Below are positions 10,641 to 20,159 of a stretch of DNA of 64,000 nucleotides, in pieces. The notes beneath the pieces are model-generated. The model did no database searches, was not told the DNA's origin, and saw nothing but the letters and a program-made list of their open reading frames with translations. The first letter of the stretch is position 1. Every line of letters begins with the position of its first letter. Source of the stretch: Dipylidium caninum (lineage: Eukaryota; Platyhelminthes; Cestoda; Cyclophyllidea; Dipylidiidae); the NCBI GenBank assembly GCA_017562135.1, contig QEYB01000738.1, positions 62,001 through 126,000 of the forward strand, written 5' to 3'. Both the position numbers and the translations under genes were made by a program.

Positions 10641-11805
10641 CAAGATCCACAAAGCAATGCGGCGATTCGTAATACATTGACGTAATACGGTTGGCCACTG
10701 TGTCACGCAAGCAGGGGACAATGAGTTATGAGAGAAGCCGTCTCATCGTGAGGACGCAGATATTTAGACTGAGCATCGACACACGCCGGAATGCACCGCG
10801 ACGAATTTAAAGAGAGATTTAAGCCAAATTGTAACATCGAAGGGTGGGGATTGTGTCGTGCAGGGAGTAGTAGGAGAAAGAATGAAGCATTGAATGCCAA
10901 AAAGGGAATAGAATCAGAACGAGGCCAGACCGGTGCTCTTTCACGAAAGCTTTGCTGGGGAGTGTACTAGGTATGGAGAGAGCTGAGTCTTTCACCACCA
11001 GCACCAGCACCCCCACCACAATTAACACTCGCATATCAAACTACTCCCCGCCTCACCTTTACTTTTCCACCGACTCTACTCTTCTTCATGTGCTCTCTCG
11101 AATCAATCAATGCTTTCCTGAATATACATAAAATCCTAACTTTTACGAAACCCCATATCTGCATATTAGAATATATTTTTGGGGATTACTTTTGTTTTCA
11201 TCTCCACTTACTCCGCCACAGACACAAAGTGCACTGATTCGATTTTACTGAGGCTCCGCGATATGCGAGTGTCAATGTCAACAATAGCCGAGTAGCGACG
11301 GACTTGGATGAGTCATAGGCGCAAGCATATCGGCCTGACTGTTACCCACTCACAAAAAGAAAAATAGATATCCTATGAGAACGAAGCAGTAAGTTGGCCT
11401 CCATTTCAGTAGTGCAAATTTACTCGTCCGGAGAAATGGGCAAAAACGCCTCGAATCGTTCTTCACCAGCAAGAGCTACTTCAATTGGTCCTCGGTTGTT
11501 CACAATGAATTTTACATGCTTGAATAATGAGAGCATACGATATGGCATACAAGTGAACTCACGTAACCACTTGTTCTTCCCCTCCACCCGAAGTAACCCC
11601 ACGGCCCCTCGTTATACGTTACTTCCCACTCTCCCGCACGCATATGCTGGGCAGTCGACAGCAAAACAAGCACAGGAGGCGGGAAGCTATGCACTTCTAC
11701 AATGCAGATAACAGGAGGCGAGGAGTCGCCAGGAGTGACGAGTAGGAGGGAGAAGACGAGAGGAGGCGAGAGGAGAGGAGAGGATAAATGCAATTTGAAC
11801 GTGAA

Positions 11806-12406
11806 TCACTTTGCGAGGAGAAGTTTGTCTGTTGCCCACACGGAAATCCAAGGTGGGAGTGACCACCTCGTCAACGAGTGACAGAAAATCCCGGCTTGTA
11901 GAATTCCTCTCCTCCTGCTCGTCCTCCTCCTCATCCGCCTCCAGCCGATATCGCCATTAGTAGCAACAAAAGCTTTCCCACAGTTCCGACTCCGCCTCAT
12001 CCATCTTCTTGCTGTCTTTACCGCCCACTACCTCATAGTCCTGCCTACTCCAAGCCGAGGCTCTTCACTCTGACGCCGAGCCTGATCCACCTGCAAAACC
12101 AAGTTTATTAACCTCGACCACGACGACGAATAGGATAACGATGAAGAGAAGGAGGAGGAGGATGTGAAAAGTGGCTTCTGCACCTTTACCGCAGCAAAGC
12201 TGCTTACCTCGGAGTAGGTACTCCGTTAAGGTGACCGAGGTCCACGCCAGGCACCACGCGTTTAAGTTGAAGTATAGCCAGTAGGACAGCAAGAAAAGTT
12301 GGGAGATGAAAACGAAGAGGAGGGTAATTGCAAACGTCTCTACGCTAGACAACATCCTTTGGGCAGCAGATGGCCTTACTTCCATCGACTCAAGGTCGCT
12401 TCTCAT
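11806..12406 (-). pseudogene. Gene M, copy A (frameshifted)
   Basis: Exon 1 12406-12208 starts at an ATG preceded by an in-frame TGA and encodes 66 codons with one strong membrane segment (ITLLFVFISQLFLLSYWLYF), ending at cgag|gtaagc. Exon 2 starts at 12090 after ttttgcag. Compared with copy B it has lost one base near 11967 (gggaaagc for gggcaaagc) and two bases near 11948, which brings an in-frame TAA. The 3' donor has also weakened from gtgagt to gtgatt. Copy A of M is therefore probably dead while copy B is open. Confidence 0.6.
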
Positions 12407-12581
12407 TCAATCGGAGGTTCACCAAGTCCTGCTTCTTCACTCTGTCCCAAATAAAACATATTTGCTGTCGATTTTGAGGGGACTCCATTTCACTCCTGCA
12501 GTTGCGTTTACTATTTCGCCTCCACCTTCAGACCTGATGTTGAGCACAGACCTTCTCCATCGCTGATTTTTATTTACTTAC

Positions 12582-12840
12582 CGTCATCGTGGAATAATGC
12601 GCAATCGATTAGTTGAGGATTTACTTGACTGATTGCAAAAATTATATTGATTTTCGCCTTCAAATCGAATTTGAAATGTGCAAACACACATTCTATTCAT
12701 AAGTGGCGTTGCTTCCGTGTGAATTGCACGATGGGCCAAAAGAATTCGTTGATCTGATTTTGTGGCAATGTGGGAATGAGGAGGGCTGCGCAGGGTTTGG
12801 CGAAGTGCGTGAAAAGGAGATACGCAACACCTCCATGCAT
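12582..12840 (-). CDS. L-like frame and 111-base exon upstream of M-A
   Basis: 12840-12697 is an ATG-started frame, MHGGVAYLLFTHFAKPCAAL..., ending at TGA, related to exon 1 of gene L. 12692-12582 is a possible exon of 111 bases, phase 1 at both ends. It ends at gacg|gtaagtaaa, a near-perfect donor also present in copy B (47206), and encodes DLKAKINIIFAISQVNPQLI. Splicing to ctgcag|ga gives a frame that stops after 18 codons. How these pieces connect to the M exons downstream is unresolved. Confidence 0.35.
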
Positions 12841-12862
12841 TCGTGGCAGCGTCGAGTCACCG

Positions 12863-13537
12863 ATGTGTGAGATCGACAAAGTGGAGGAGAAGGAAGAAAT
12901 CTCGTCTCCACCTGCAGTCGCGTCCGACAACAGTCTACTCAGGTCCTGTTACCTCGTGGACTGGATGGAAGAGGAAAAGGTGTGTGGAGAGAATGTGGAA
13001 AACTTTGAGGCCTCCTGGTCGTTCACTACACCCAGTCACACGGACTCTATTGACAGTGAGGAGCTGCCCATGATTACTACCATTAGGCAGGCTGGCATTC
13101 TTCCTCATCACGCATGACAATTCTTTTAACAGCCGGCTAAGCAGTAGCAGTCTGAAGGATCTCATCCGACTCCTGATTGCTCGAGGCTCATCCGCAATGA
13201 CATTCTTCAGAAATTGTCGGATGCATGTTTTCGCAAGCAACCTCTTCAACTCCACCCGATTTCACTCAACACCACTTCGCCAGGTGGGGAAACGTTGAAA
13301 ACTTGAAGGTGCATGCAGAAATACTATAAAATTGAACGTCTCAGTGACGCAGGATCCTCCTCAGTGGAGGATGTCCGATACTCACTCCTGCAATCCTACG
13401 CACAGTGTGTGAACGGTTTGCATCACATGCGGCCAAATCTCTGGACAAACTTCAGCAATGCACACGTTGATAAGCTCTGTGGTAGTGAAAGCCACACATC
13501 GCAACCACCATCTTGCCAGCTTAACAGACGATCATAA
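12863..13537 (+). CDS. Gene P, copy A: three-exon gene, 197 residues
   Basis: Best gene model in the window. Exons are 12863-13086, 13133-13283 and 13319-13537; introns are 46 bases (gc...ttttaacag, a GC-AG intron whose D counterpart is GT-AG) and 35 bases (cag|gtgggg ... gcatgcag). Exon lengths sum to 594, in phase throughout, from ATG to TAA. The protein is acidic and Ser-rich with no signal peptide. Motifs are VDWMEEEKVCGENVENFE, SRLSSSSLKDLIRLLIARG and, in exon 3, IERLSDAGSSSVEDVRYSLL. Copies B and D stop after ...ARG; here TGA is TCA, and the sequence beyond 13188 is outside the duplication, so the C-terminal 120 residues are unique to this copy. The L-like ATG (12840) lies 23 bases away, head to head. 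Function unknown. Confidence 0.6.
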
Positions 13538-13544
13538 ACACTGG

Positions 13545-14060
13545 ACATTTCACAACAACCCTCTGCCTCGACTCTCGTCACCACGCCTCCAATTACTTCA
13601 CTTACTTCATTGCGAAGTAGTTCTAACGCCACCTGAGCCCCCTCAGACATGGGCGGATGCATGGACGCGAGCCAATTTGTCCGTACACCGCAATCTGCAG
13701 GCCAGTTGTTCTAAGGAGAAGAACCACCTCTGTGTCAACGATTGTTAACTGCCTCCCGAAAAACCGAAGGCCTCATTTTACTAAGTGTCTACAGTAATCG
13801 CCTATTTCCGACTTCGCATCTTCTCCACATACGATGGTGAATTCGTGGAGCCGAGTGCCTTGCTTGGCAGCCCCGACGAGACTGTCTATTGTGAAAACGC
13901 ATTGAGTCGAGCATGTGCTCGTCTCATGCGCGTGTTGATGGAGTGAAGGAGGCAGAATGGACAAAGTGGAGGTGTTCCTCGAAGTTGAAGAGAGGGTGAA
14001 CACAGTCCTTCTATTAATCTGAAAATGAGGCTATGAAAAGAAACCGCCTGAAGGCTAAAC
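13545..14060. repeat. F3 repeat copy and unassigned sequence
   Basis: Bases 13880-14060 resemble 6240-6400, 23700-23890 and, inverted, 37560-37780. Shared words are 'gcgtgtt', 'gaaggaggcagaatggacaaagtggaggtgttcc' (here) and 'aaaatgaggctatgaaaag'. The opposite strand (14003-13773) is open for 76 codons, but nothing confirms it. No gene called. Confidence 0.5.
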
Positions 14061-14089
14061 GATGTTAACCTGCTCAATGCGCCATAGCA

Positions 14090-15202
14090 AATGACTTCTC
14101 CTCCTCGAAAAAGGCACCATCACCGGCGAATATGTGTCGCTAGCTTTTTGCACGCCGCAGTCTTCCAAGTCTACACGAAGGTAATGTGCTCGCAGAGCAG
14201 TTTGGCAGCCACGACGAGATAGCTCTTGAGAAAGGCGTTTTGTGCCGAGAATGTGGCCGAACCACGTGTTCCACTTGTATTCCAATTCAGTGTATGGTGT
14301 TCTCTCTGCCAACACTCTGTCAAATGCATCAATCTGTCGCATCCACTCCTGCACATGTAGTGAGTGACATGCGGAGTTTCAGTTGAGAAGACGTCGGCTG
14401 TGAATGAAACTCTTCAACTGACATCCGGCCACAGTTGACCAGTTATCTCGCCAGGGACCGCACTGAGAGAAGATGACGACTATTCCTACTCTCTGCATAA
14501 TTAAGTGCCGCTCCTGTGTGCAGTCTGAGCGGCAGTCAAAAGAAGCTGATCGACATTTGAACCTATTTAAAGCTCCATCACAAGGCTTCCCCCACTCCAA
14601 CCATGAAGACGCTGCAGTTTACACATTTCATCGCGTCATAACAAGTTACAAATTGTGCTCAATGGGGTTCAAGTGCTAGCTAAGGATGAGCCCTTGGAAG
14701 CAGAGAGATCACTGTCTGCGCAGTCTCTACTCCACTATTACTGTCTTTACGTACCACCGGCCATTTCTCTCTACATCAGAGACTTCGGAAAGCAAGGCTT
14801 CGTTGACGACCACGATGGTAATGGAAATTCGTGACCGACTTTCTGTGCCAAAGAGACGTGATGTAAAATGCTAACCTGTGAGTGTTGGGTGGTGAAGCTT
14901 TCCACCTCTGGCGAAGAGAAGCTCCAGTCTTAGTCTGTCATATGCCTACGTCACAGAAGGTGCCACCCTCCTCCTTCCTCTTCAACATTCCACACGGTCT
15001 GGCATCCTCCCCGCTCCCATGTCATCACAAATTCGTCTTGCCGCAGGCGAGTGAGGCCGTCTCTCTCACTGGTCGTCAGGAGCGTTGCGTCCAATGTTGT
15101 CGCTGCCCTTCGTCCACTGCACATAGGAAGTTTAAGATGCAGTATAGCAATTCCCTCACGAATGTCGGTGAATGGATCCACCTGGCGGATAATGGCGGAT
15201 AA
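14090..15202 (+). CDS. Family Y, copy at 14 kb (multi-exon)
   Basis: Successive plus-strand segments each match other Y copies. 14110-14181 encodes RICVASFLHAAVFQVYTK and ends at a donor (aag|gtaatg). 14235-14386 encodes GVLCRECGRTTCSTC, a Cys-rich motif, and VFSLPTLCQMH. About 14385-14440 encodes EKTSAVNETLQLTSGHS. 14515-14600 is the AYLRL-type exon, here TYLKLHHK after an in-frame TGA. 14745-14832 encodes ISLYIRDFGKQGFVDD. 14882-15202 encodes GEAFHLWRREAPVLVCHM and is open for 106 codons. Exact joints were not solved. The stop in the AYLRL segment suggests a decayed or alternatively spliced copy. The minus strand is open over parts of this region, but copy comparison favours plus. Function unknown. 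Confidence 0.4.
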
Positions 15203-15244
15203 TGCCCTACTTCGCCACTGTCACACCACACTAGTAAAGCAGTA

Positions 15245-15660
15245 GTGTCCCAGTCCGTTCTCTCTTCACCGTGTCGTTATCGCGCTGGTTTACCTCATCA
15301 AAGTCAGAGCCAACTGGGGATGGAGAGAGAGAATAATCAATGGTCTCTCTATTTCCTTCTAGTCAGACGCGAAATGATGCCTGTTGTGAGGTGTAGCGTA
15401 TGTTTACACCAACTCCTGGCCTCCAAATGCCTCTCTGCATCTCCTCAATCCGATATCGGCGATTTCGACGCGGAAAGGTTTTTTTCAAAGCTTACATGTG
15501 GGATTCTTCGATCCACCTCTCTACCAGCAGTCTTTAGACAAACTTCATTAAAATTCCCATTGACAGCAACATGCTATCCACTCCAACATCAGGCAGCCAT
15601 TGCGACTCGTGGAATTCTTCGGCTTTGCATCAGACTAACCGTCTTCCTTACTCACTGTGA
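15245..15660 (+). other. Long open frame, unsupported
   Basis: A 149-codon frame (15245-15694) is open on the plus strand, with an internal ATG at 15320. It has no duplicate and no splice evidence, and its 3' end runs into the antisense of family Y. Probably accidental. Confidence 0.2.
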
Positions 15661-15663
15661 CAG

Positions 15664-16090
15664 TTATTGTCGCGAGATTATTTTATTTGGGTAGTGACTG
15701 CATGGGAAACAAGAAGACACCGAGTGAAAACACAATTGCACTATGCGATCCCAAGAAGAGGACTGTCTGTCGGGGTCGGGAACGAGTCCCGACTGCATAC
15801 AGTTTATCCGCTTTTCTCCTTGGAGCTGGAGAACGAAACGGTTCACTTCATCTTCTCTGGCTGCTTCACACTGCCACACAAACAATGGCAAATGAACGAC
15901 AACTTCTTCCTGCAACTCTGCTTCAGCTAGCATCTCCGCTACGGTAAATAGAGACTACGTCAAAAAGGACGGAAAAAGGAGCGCCACTTGCAGAGCCCAC
16001 TTGGCTTAATTAAGGAGAGCCCTGTGACAGAGCCTTAAATAAGCCCACACGTTGAGCGGTTTCTTTCCACCGCATCTCAAACTGTCTATA
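15664..16090 (-). pseudogene. Family Y, copy at 15.7-16.1 kb
   Basis: Minus-strand frame 15933-15664 contains VVHLPLFVWQCEAAREDEVN, which aligns with VAHLQMLVYQYREARGDTVY on the plus strand at 32 kb (shared V-HL, V-Q, AR-D-V, then FV--L). Upstream on the minus strand, about 16085-15990, lies the AYLRL exon (LNVWAYLRLCHRALLN, then TAA). The order and spacing of the two segments match the 32-kb copy. The early TAA after AYLRLCHRALLN suggests decay. Confidence 0.45.
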
Positions 16091-16660
16091 TGAACAGAGG
16101 CTTGACGGTGCAGAGAATGGATGCCGGCTTTAACTTATTTCGGCAGTTTCCTTCCCCTCGTCTTCGTCGTCTTCATGGGCTGGACATGACTTCAGAGCTT
16201 ATTGAGTTATCCGTGCCATCGATGGATGACAAAGACGAGTTGTCCACATCAGCAAGTAGTAGATGCGCCGTGTTTTCCATCGTGTTGTCGGATGCTGACA
16301 TTGCTCACTATGGATGTGCGTCGGTGTTGGACCATGACAGTGAACTGGAATGATCGGCGTCTAGGAGGTCGCTGGTATTCGATGAATGTTGGTGAGAGGT
16401 CGGACGCCGAAGAGCCAATCAGAAGGCGACCTTAAGAATGGCAACGCATAAGCGCGTGACTCGGATCAAAGGGCGGTTGGAGGATAGAAGGAGAGAAGGT
16501 CGTTATTTGGGGAGTGAAAACGCCGTTTTCTTTTCTAGTTCATATCCGCTTGGTCTACGTTCTTACGACACTAATCGCGATGCCACGTCACCCTCACCCT
16601 AGCATGCATGAGGAATCTGGTTGAGGTGGTGGCCATTCATTGGACTGTGCGGCGTTCCAT

Positions 16661-16906
16661 CTACTTCCTACTTCTCATCCACCTCGATGCCCCATAACCC
16701 CCTACACTATCTGAGTCTACACAAAGTAGACTGCTCTGAGACACTTGTCGGTGAGTAATGGCACAGAATTGTATGTTGCCTCTTGAGTTCTTAACTACGT
16801 TTATTGAATTCAGCACCATCGAGTGCGTTTTCTGCGTTTGAAGACGCTGAATCATGAGTGCGCAGGAACTCCCTTCACACCTCCTGACGGTGTGGACATT
16901 CGACAA
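16661..16906 (-). CDS. Unrecognised 82-codon frame
   Basis: Open frame with balanced composition and four cysteines (SSCALMIQRLQTQKTHSMVL and SQSSLLCVDSDSVGGYG), ending at TAG 16661. There is no start codon near its 5' end; a possible acceptor (aactaccag) lies at about 16915, so it would be an internal or last exon. The next candidate, on the plus strand, begins at 16941. No copy elsewhere in the window. Confidence 0.3.
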   Translation of the reverse strand: MSNVHTVRRCEGSSCALMIQRLQTQKTHSMVLNSINVVKNSRGNIQFCAITHRQVSQSSLLCVDSDSVGGYGASRWMRSRK

Positions 16907-16940
16907 GCTCCCGTAAGGGCTGGTAGTTTGGTTATTTTAA

Positions 16941-17495
16941 GCATATATAATCAAATTTGGTGATGACCACAACTCGTCTCTATCGTCCGTCGATGTTGTG
17001 GACAGCTCGATAAGTCCTGAAGTAACGTCCAGCCTAAACCTCGCCTCCACGGGCAACGACGAAGACGACAAAGACGCTGCGGACGATAAGGAGAAGGGTG
17101 AAATTGACGAAATAACTGAGAGAAACTTCTGCGATGTTGCAGCGATTCATGCTACTGCTCTTGCACGCAAGAAGAGTTGACTCGCAAGCAGAGGTGCATC
17201 ACTGCCATGCACACGGCGTAAATCGCATCGACTGAACGTTGAGAATTATGAAAGCTCTGGAAAAGAACATCATCAAATTGTATGGACAAAATGTGAGGAG
17301 GCGGTCAAGCGGGACGACGCAATAAGCGAAGAAGCATGGTTTCATGTGAGTGAGAAGAAGGTAATCGAGGCATCCTTCCCCACAGACGTTTTCAATAACA
17401 AACAATCCAATGAAATTACAAGCTCAGCGCCGAGAAGGTTCGTTACAATTAAAGTAGCATCAAGTGAGAATATGCGAAGAACAGAGTGTGGATAA
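16941..17495 (+). pseudogene. 184-codon frame with one in-frame TGA
   Basis: A single frame runs from 16941 to the TAA at 17493-17495, broken only by TGA at 17178-17180. The first half is acidic and polar (STGNDEDDKDAADDKEKGEI). The second half is equally protein-like (EEAWFHVSEKKVIEASFPTD, RRFVTIKVASSENM). Near 17464 a second frame takes over (ICEEQSVDNFVNGLLLGRPH ... VEQDFFDFREVGTVTRTVVI, open to 17739), so a frameshift or intron may lie there as well. The SVDN-FVNGLLL region resembles TIEDTFTDALVNGLLI encoded at about 54780-54827. A decayed single-exon gene of about 265 codons is the simplest reading; TGA readthrough or a spliced-out stop is possible. Confidence 0.4.
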
Positions 17496-17749
17496 TTTTG
17501 TTAACGGCCTGTTACTCGGCCGACCTCATGCGCTACGTGCAAGGGGCACTGTGGAGCAGGACTTCTTCGACTTCCGGGAGGTCGGCACCGTCACCAGGAC
17601 CGTCGTAATTAACGCGATGGCTGCATTTTGTCCCTTTTTGCTTTCGAATAAATTCACAGCAGAAAGAAATGCGTCTGTATCATTTTTTCACTTTCCGTGC
17701 GCTAGTTGGTGTTTTTTCCCACCCCGATTGGGAGGGTGAGAGCTTTCAG

Positions 17750-18400
17750 CCACATATTTGTTTACTTCAAGACTTCCAACCGATGATGATCCCACAAATA
17801 TTCTCTCTGCGTCCTTATACCAGGAGCCGGTGTAGGGCTTGTGCCTGGTGGAGTTGACGTGAGTTCAACATCGACAACGCTTTCCTTCGTCTAAAATCGC
17901 ATTGCAAACTCGAAAATACTCAGAAGAAATTGGTGCCCCTGTCCTGCCTCTCGCCTTGGTGGTTATGCGGGGGACCGAGATTGATGCCGATTAGTTAAGA
18001 CCCAACTCGCATCAGATGAGGGGAGTTGAGGTCCGCTGTTTGTACTGTTGTGACGGGCTTTTTTTCTTCTTCCAAAACCAATGAAATAGGTGTTAAACGG
18101 AAGTACAATCGCACTGGGCGGTTACGCTTCTTTAAATGTACATTTAACGAGATAAGTGTTGTGCCAGAGCGCGACACCACTTCTGTTAGGCGACACTGAT
18201 ATTACACGAAATGCAGCCCAAAATTGTTATCATTCTAAGAAAGTTCCGTCTCTCCCCAGTTTCACCTCGTGACCCTCAGTGATGCTGGCACATCGGTGAT
18301 GCACCACATGCACACGCCCATTTACAAATGGCAGCTGTCGTCTCCATTTGCCACTCATGAGGCTACAAAATTCGTCAGTCTCTCCAGACATCCTCCCACG
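17750..18400. other. No gene seen
   Basis: Short frames only, on both strands. Confidence 0.5.
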
Positions 18401-18402
18401 GG

Positions 18403-18624
18403 GTGAGGCCACAGGCGCGCCAATGTGGGGGTGGGTGGATAAGATGCATCGCTAAGCCGCCTCTCCTTACTTCCCGACCTCCCGAAGACTCCACTTCACT
18501 CCTCATCACTAGCTTCATACCGCCTGAGTGCATAGCAAGATTACATGACGATTTGGGGAAGTCGTTTAGGAGTCCATTGTCGGTTTTCAAACCTAACTAT
18601 TCTGGCATGTCCTCATGCAGTTAG
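18403..18624 (+). CDS. Unrecognised 73-codon frame
   Basis: Starts at ATG 18403 and ends at TAG 18624. The C-terminal half (STSLLITSFIPPECIARLHD, then DLGKSFRSPLSVFKPNYSG) looks protein-like. The minus strand is also open over the same bases. No splice or copy evidence. Confidence 0.2.
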   Translation: MRPQARQCGGGWIRCIAKPPLLTSRPPEDSTSLLITSFIPPECIARLHDDLGKSFRSPLSVFKPNYSGMSSCS

Positions 18625-18629
18625 TGATA

Positions 18630-19175
18630 ATTGTCACCTCTGTTGCACCCGGTCAACTGCAACTCACGCTGTATTAATCACCGGCACTGATTACAATGGA
18701 GGGAAAGTTACAAAAACCTTTTCAAAGTTCATTTAACTCGTCGGAAACGCGATGCAAAGAGGTCAGCCACGTAGATGTTGTCCTGCTCGGGAGCCACTCT
18801 TGCACATATCAGTTTGCCTGCACAATTAGGTCGGCGTTGTCACCTACGTAGAACGGACGACTGGGTGACTTGCTCGCTTAAGGTCAAGCTTACATGTGAC
18901 TGGACACAGGTGCATAGCATCGCCAGCAACATTTGCGAGCATTCACATGTTCTTTCACAGGCTCTCCGTTTGGCGGCCTCATAGTTATCTCTAGTATGGT
19001 ACGGTGAGAGGCGGCGAATACTTCGAATACTGCGAATACTGCCAGCAGGTGGAAATATGCCTAGTTAAGCCCTCAGTTATGCCTGAGATCACTTTGTCGT
19101 GAAGATTGTAACGGCATGAATGCAAATCTATGGCGGAGTTGGTGCTTGGAACATACCCTTTCTCAACAGTCCACT
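18630..19175. other. No gene seen; small tandem repeat
   Basis: A nine-base unit (gaatactgc-like) is repeated three times at 19017-19043. Nothing else was supported. Confidence 0.5.
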
Positions 19176-19430
19176 TCATTTCGTTCCACGTTTTGCGTGG
19201 AAATATGATTGATAAGCGCTTCGCACATGATTTGTGGCAATTTCTACTCGATTCATCGTTTCTCGTGATGGTAGATGACGTGGCCTTCTCCCCAGGCTAC
19301 TTGCTTCAGTTGACATCGCAGTCTGCTGCCGCATGTCTTCTCCTACCTCAAATATTGTAGCCGTGACGAAAGGCACTGACCACTTGACAAAGGCTGCGTC
19401 ATCTGGTGCCTATACTCGAAGCTCCCCTCT
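19176..19430 (-). CDS. Inverted-pair exon, minus copy
   Basis: Encodes FEVGEDMRQQTAMSTEASSL followed by GRRPRH. The plus strand at 19890-20000 encodes LEVEEDRQ, an in-frame five-residue insert, then QQTAISTETSSLNRRPRQ. Differences such as TCA/TCG, ACT/ACG and GAA/GAG are silent, and the indel keeps the frame, so this reading frame is under protein-level constraint. The opposite strand here also has an ATG-started frame (19130-19360), which I regard as the shadow. Confidence 0.45.
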
Positions 19431-19869
19431 GCTGTGGAACACTGGTATTTCACCGCCTCCCTCTGCCCACAACTACTTCGCAATACTGTTGCTTTTTTCG
19501 TCACTTTTCCTTCCCTAAAATAAAAATTACCCACAGTGCATACTGGCGCCCTCTCATCAGAGGCGAATGATGAAGTCCAAGTGCATTCGCCCTCGTGTGC
19601 GCACAGTCAACAGACAGACAAGGTGCCTTTCCACCACTAACATGGGTAGTTTTAGGATTCTTGCGTCTGGCAATCAGCTTCAACGTCGATGATGCAGAGC
19701 ATGTGAAGTAAACTTCAGAGGAGGCTGTCGAGTGTCGCAGATAATTATGAAGCAGTGATATCAGAGGTGACGAAGAACATGTGAATGGAACAGACCTATG
19801 TATTTGCCACTCGCCACGTGTCCGGCCTCACTATAGGCCCAGATACATGAACCCCAGCGTCCGGTATAG

Positions 19870-20150
19870 GCACCAGGTGGTGCGGCTTATTGTCAGATGC
19901 TGAAAAATTGGAGGTAGAGGAAGACAGGCAGCATCCAGCTACTCAGCAGCAGACTGCAATATCGACGGAGACAAGTAGCCTGAACAGAAGGCCACGTCAA
20001 CAGCAGTTTAAACCACGAAGTGAATTTCGAAGTGATTGTCAAACCTCCTGTCTTCATGTCCATAGCATGCGTGTCATACTGGCATCCAAAATTCTGTGGA
20101 GAATTCCGTGCATGCCGGGAACTGGAAATTGGGCACCTCGGATCGGCTAG
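19870..20150 (+). CDS. Inverted-pair exon, plus copy
   Basis: Plus-strand partner of 19176-19430; the two arms lie about 500 bases apart in opposite orientation. The frame is open for 86 codons (19890-20150) and ends at TAG. Similarity fades after RRPR, so only the first 110 bases are confirmed. Gln- and Arg-rich; no known domain. Confidence 0.4.
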
Positions 20151-20159
20151 TCAAAGGGC

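Larger units (their letters stand above)
10646..13188. repeat. Segmental duplication, copy A
   Basis: Direct duplicate of 45271-47762. Copies begin at the same word (tccacaaagcaatgc) and end at 'gattgctcgaggct'. Most of the length differs by only a few percent, except a 220-base tract (11700-11925) where copy B resembles copy C instead. Copy B has a 49-base deletion inside P. The unit carries M exons (minus), an L-like frame (minus) and most of P (plus). The right edge falls inside the second exon of P-A. Confidence 0.95.

Noticed and set aside
11394..11420. A 21-base intron-like gtaagt...ccatttcag at 11387 and 46013.
   Set aside because: Too short to be spliced by any known animal spliceosome, although both ends match the consensus and both copies keep it.
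12935..13255. Minus-strand 106-codon frame antisense to P, also open in copy D.
   Set aside because: Differences between A and D fall 9 times at third and 6 times at first plus-strand codon positions. The plus frame also has phased introns. The minus frame stays open only because its codons are in register with the constrained plus codons.
14055..15181. Minus-strand frames 14354-14055 and 15181-14951 look like convincing proteins.
   Set aside because: The copies at 63.8 kb and 50 kb carry stops on the equivalent strand, whereas the plus-strand reading keeps frame, motif and a splice donor; differences between copies also fit the plus reading better. They are kept as shadows.
16090..16353. 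Plus-strand 87-codon frame starting just after the supposed promoter at 16 kb.
   Set aside because: Once the promoter reading was dropped it had no support, and it lies antisense and upstream to a family Y copy.
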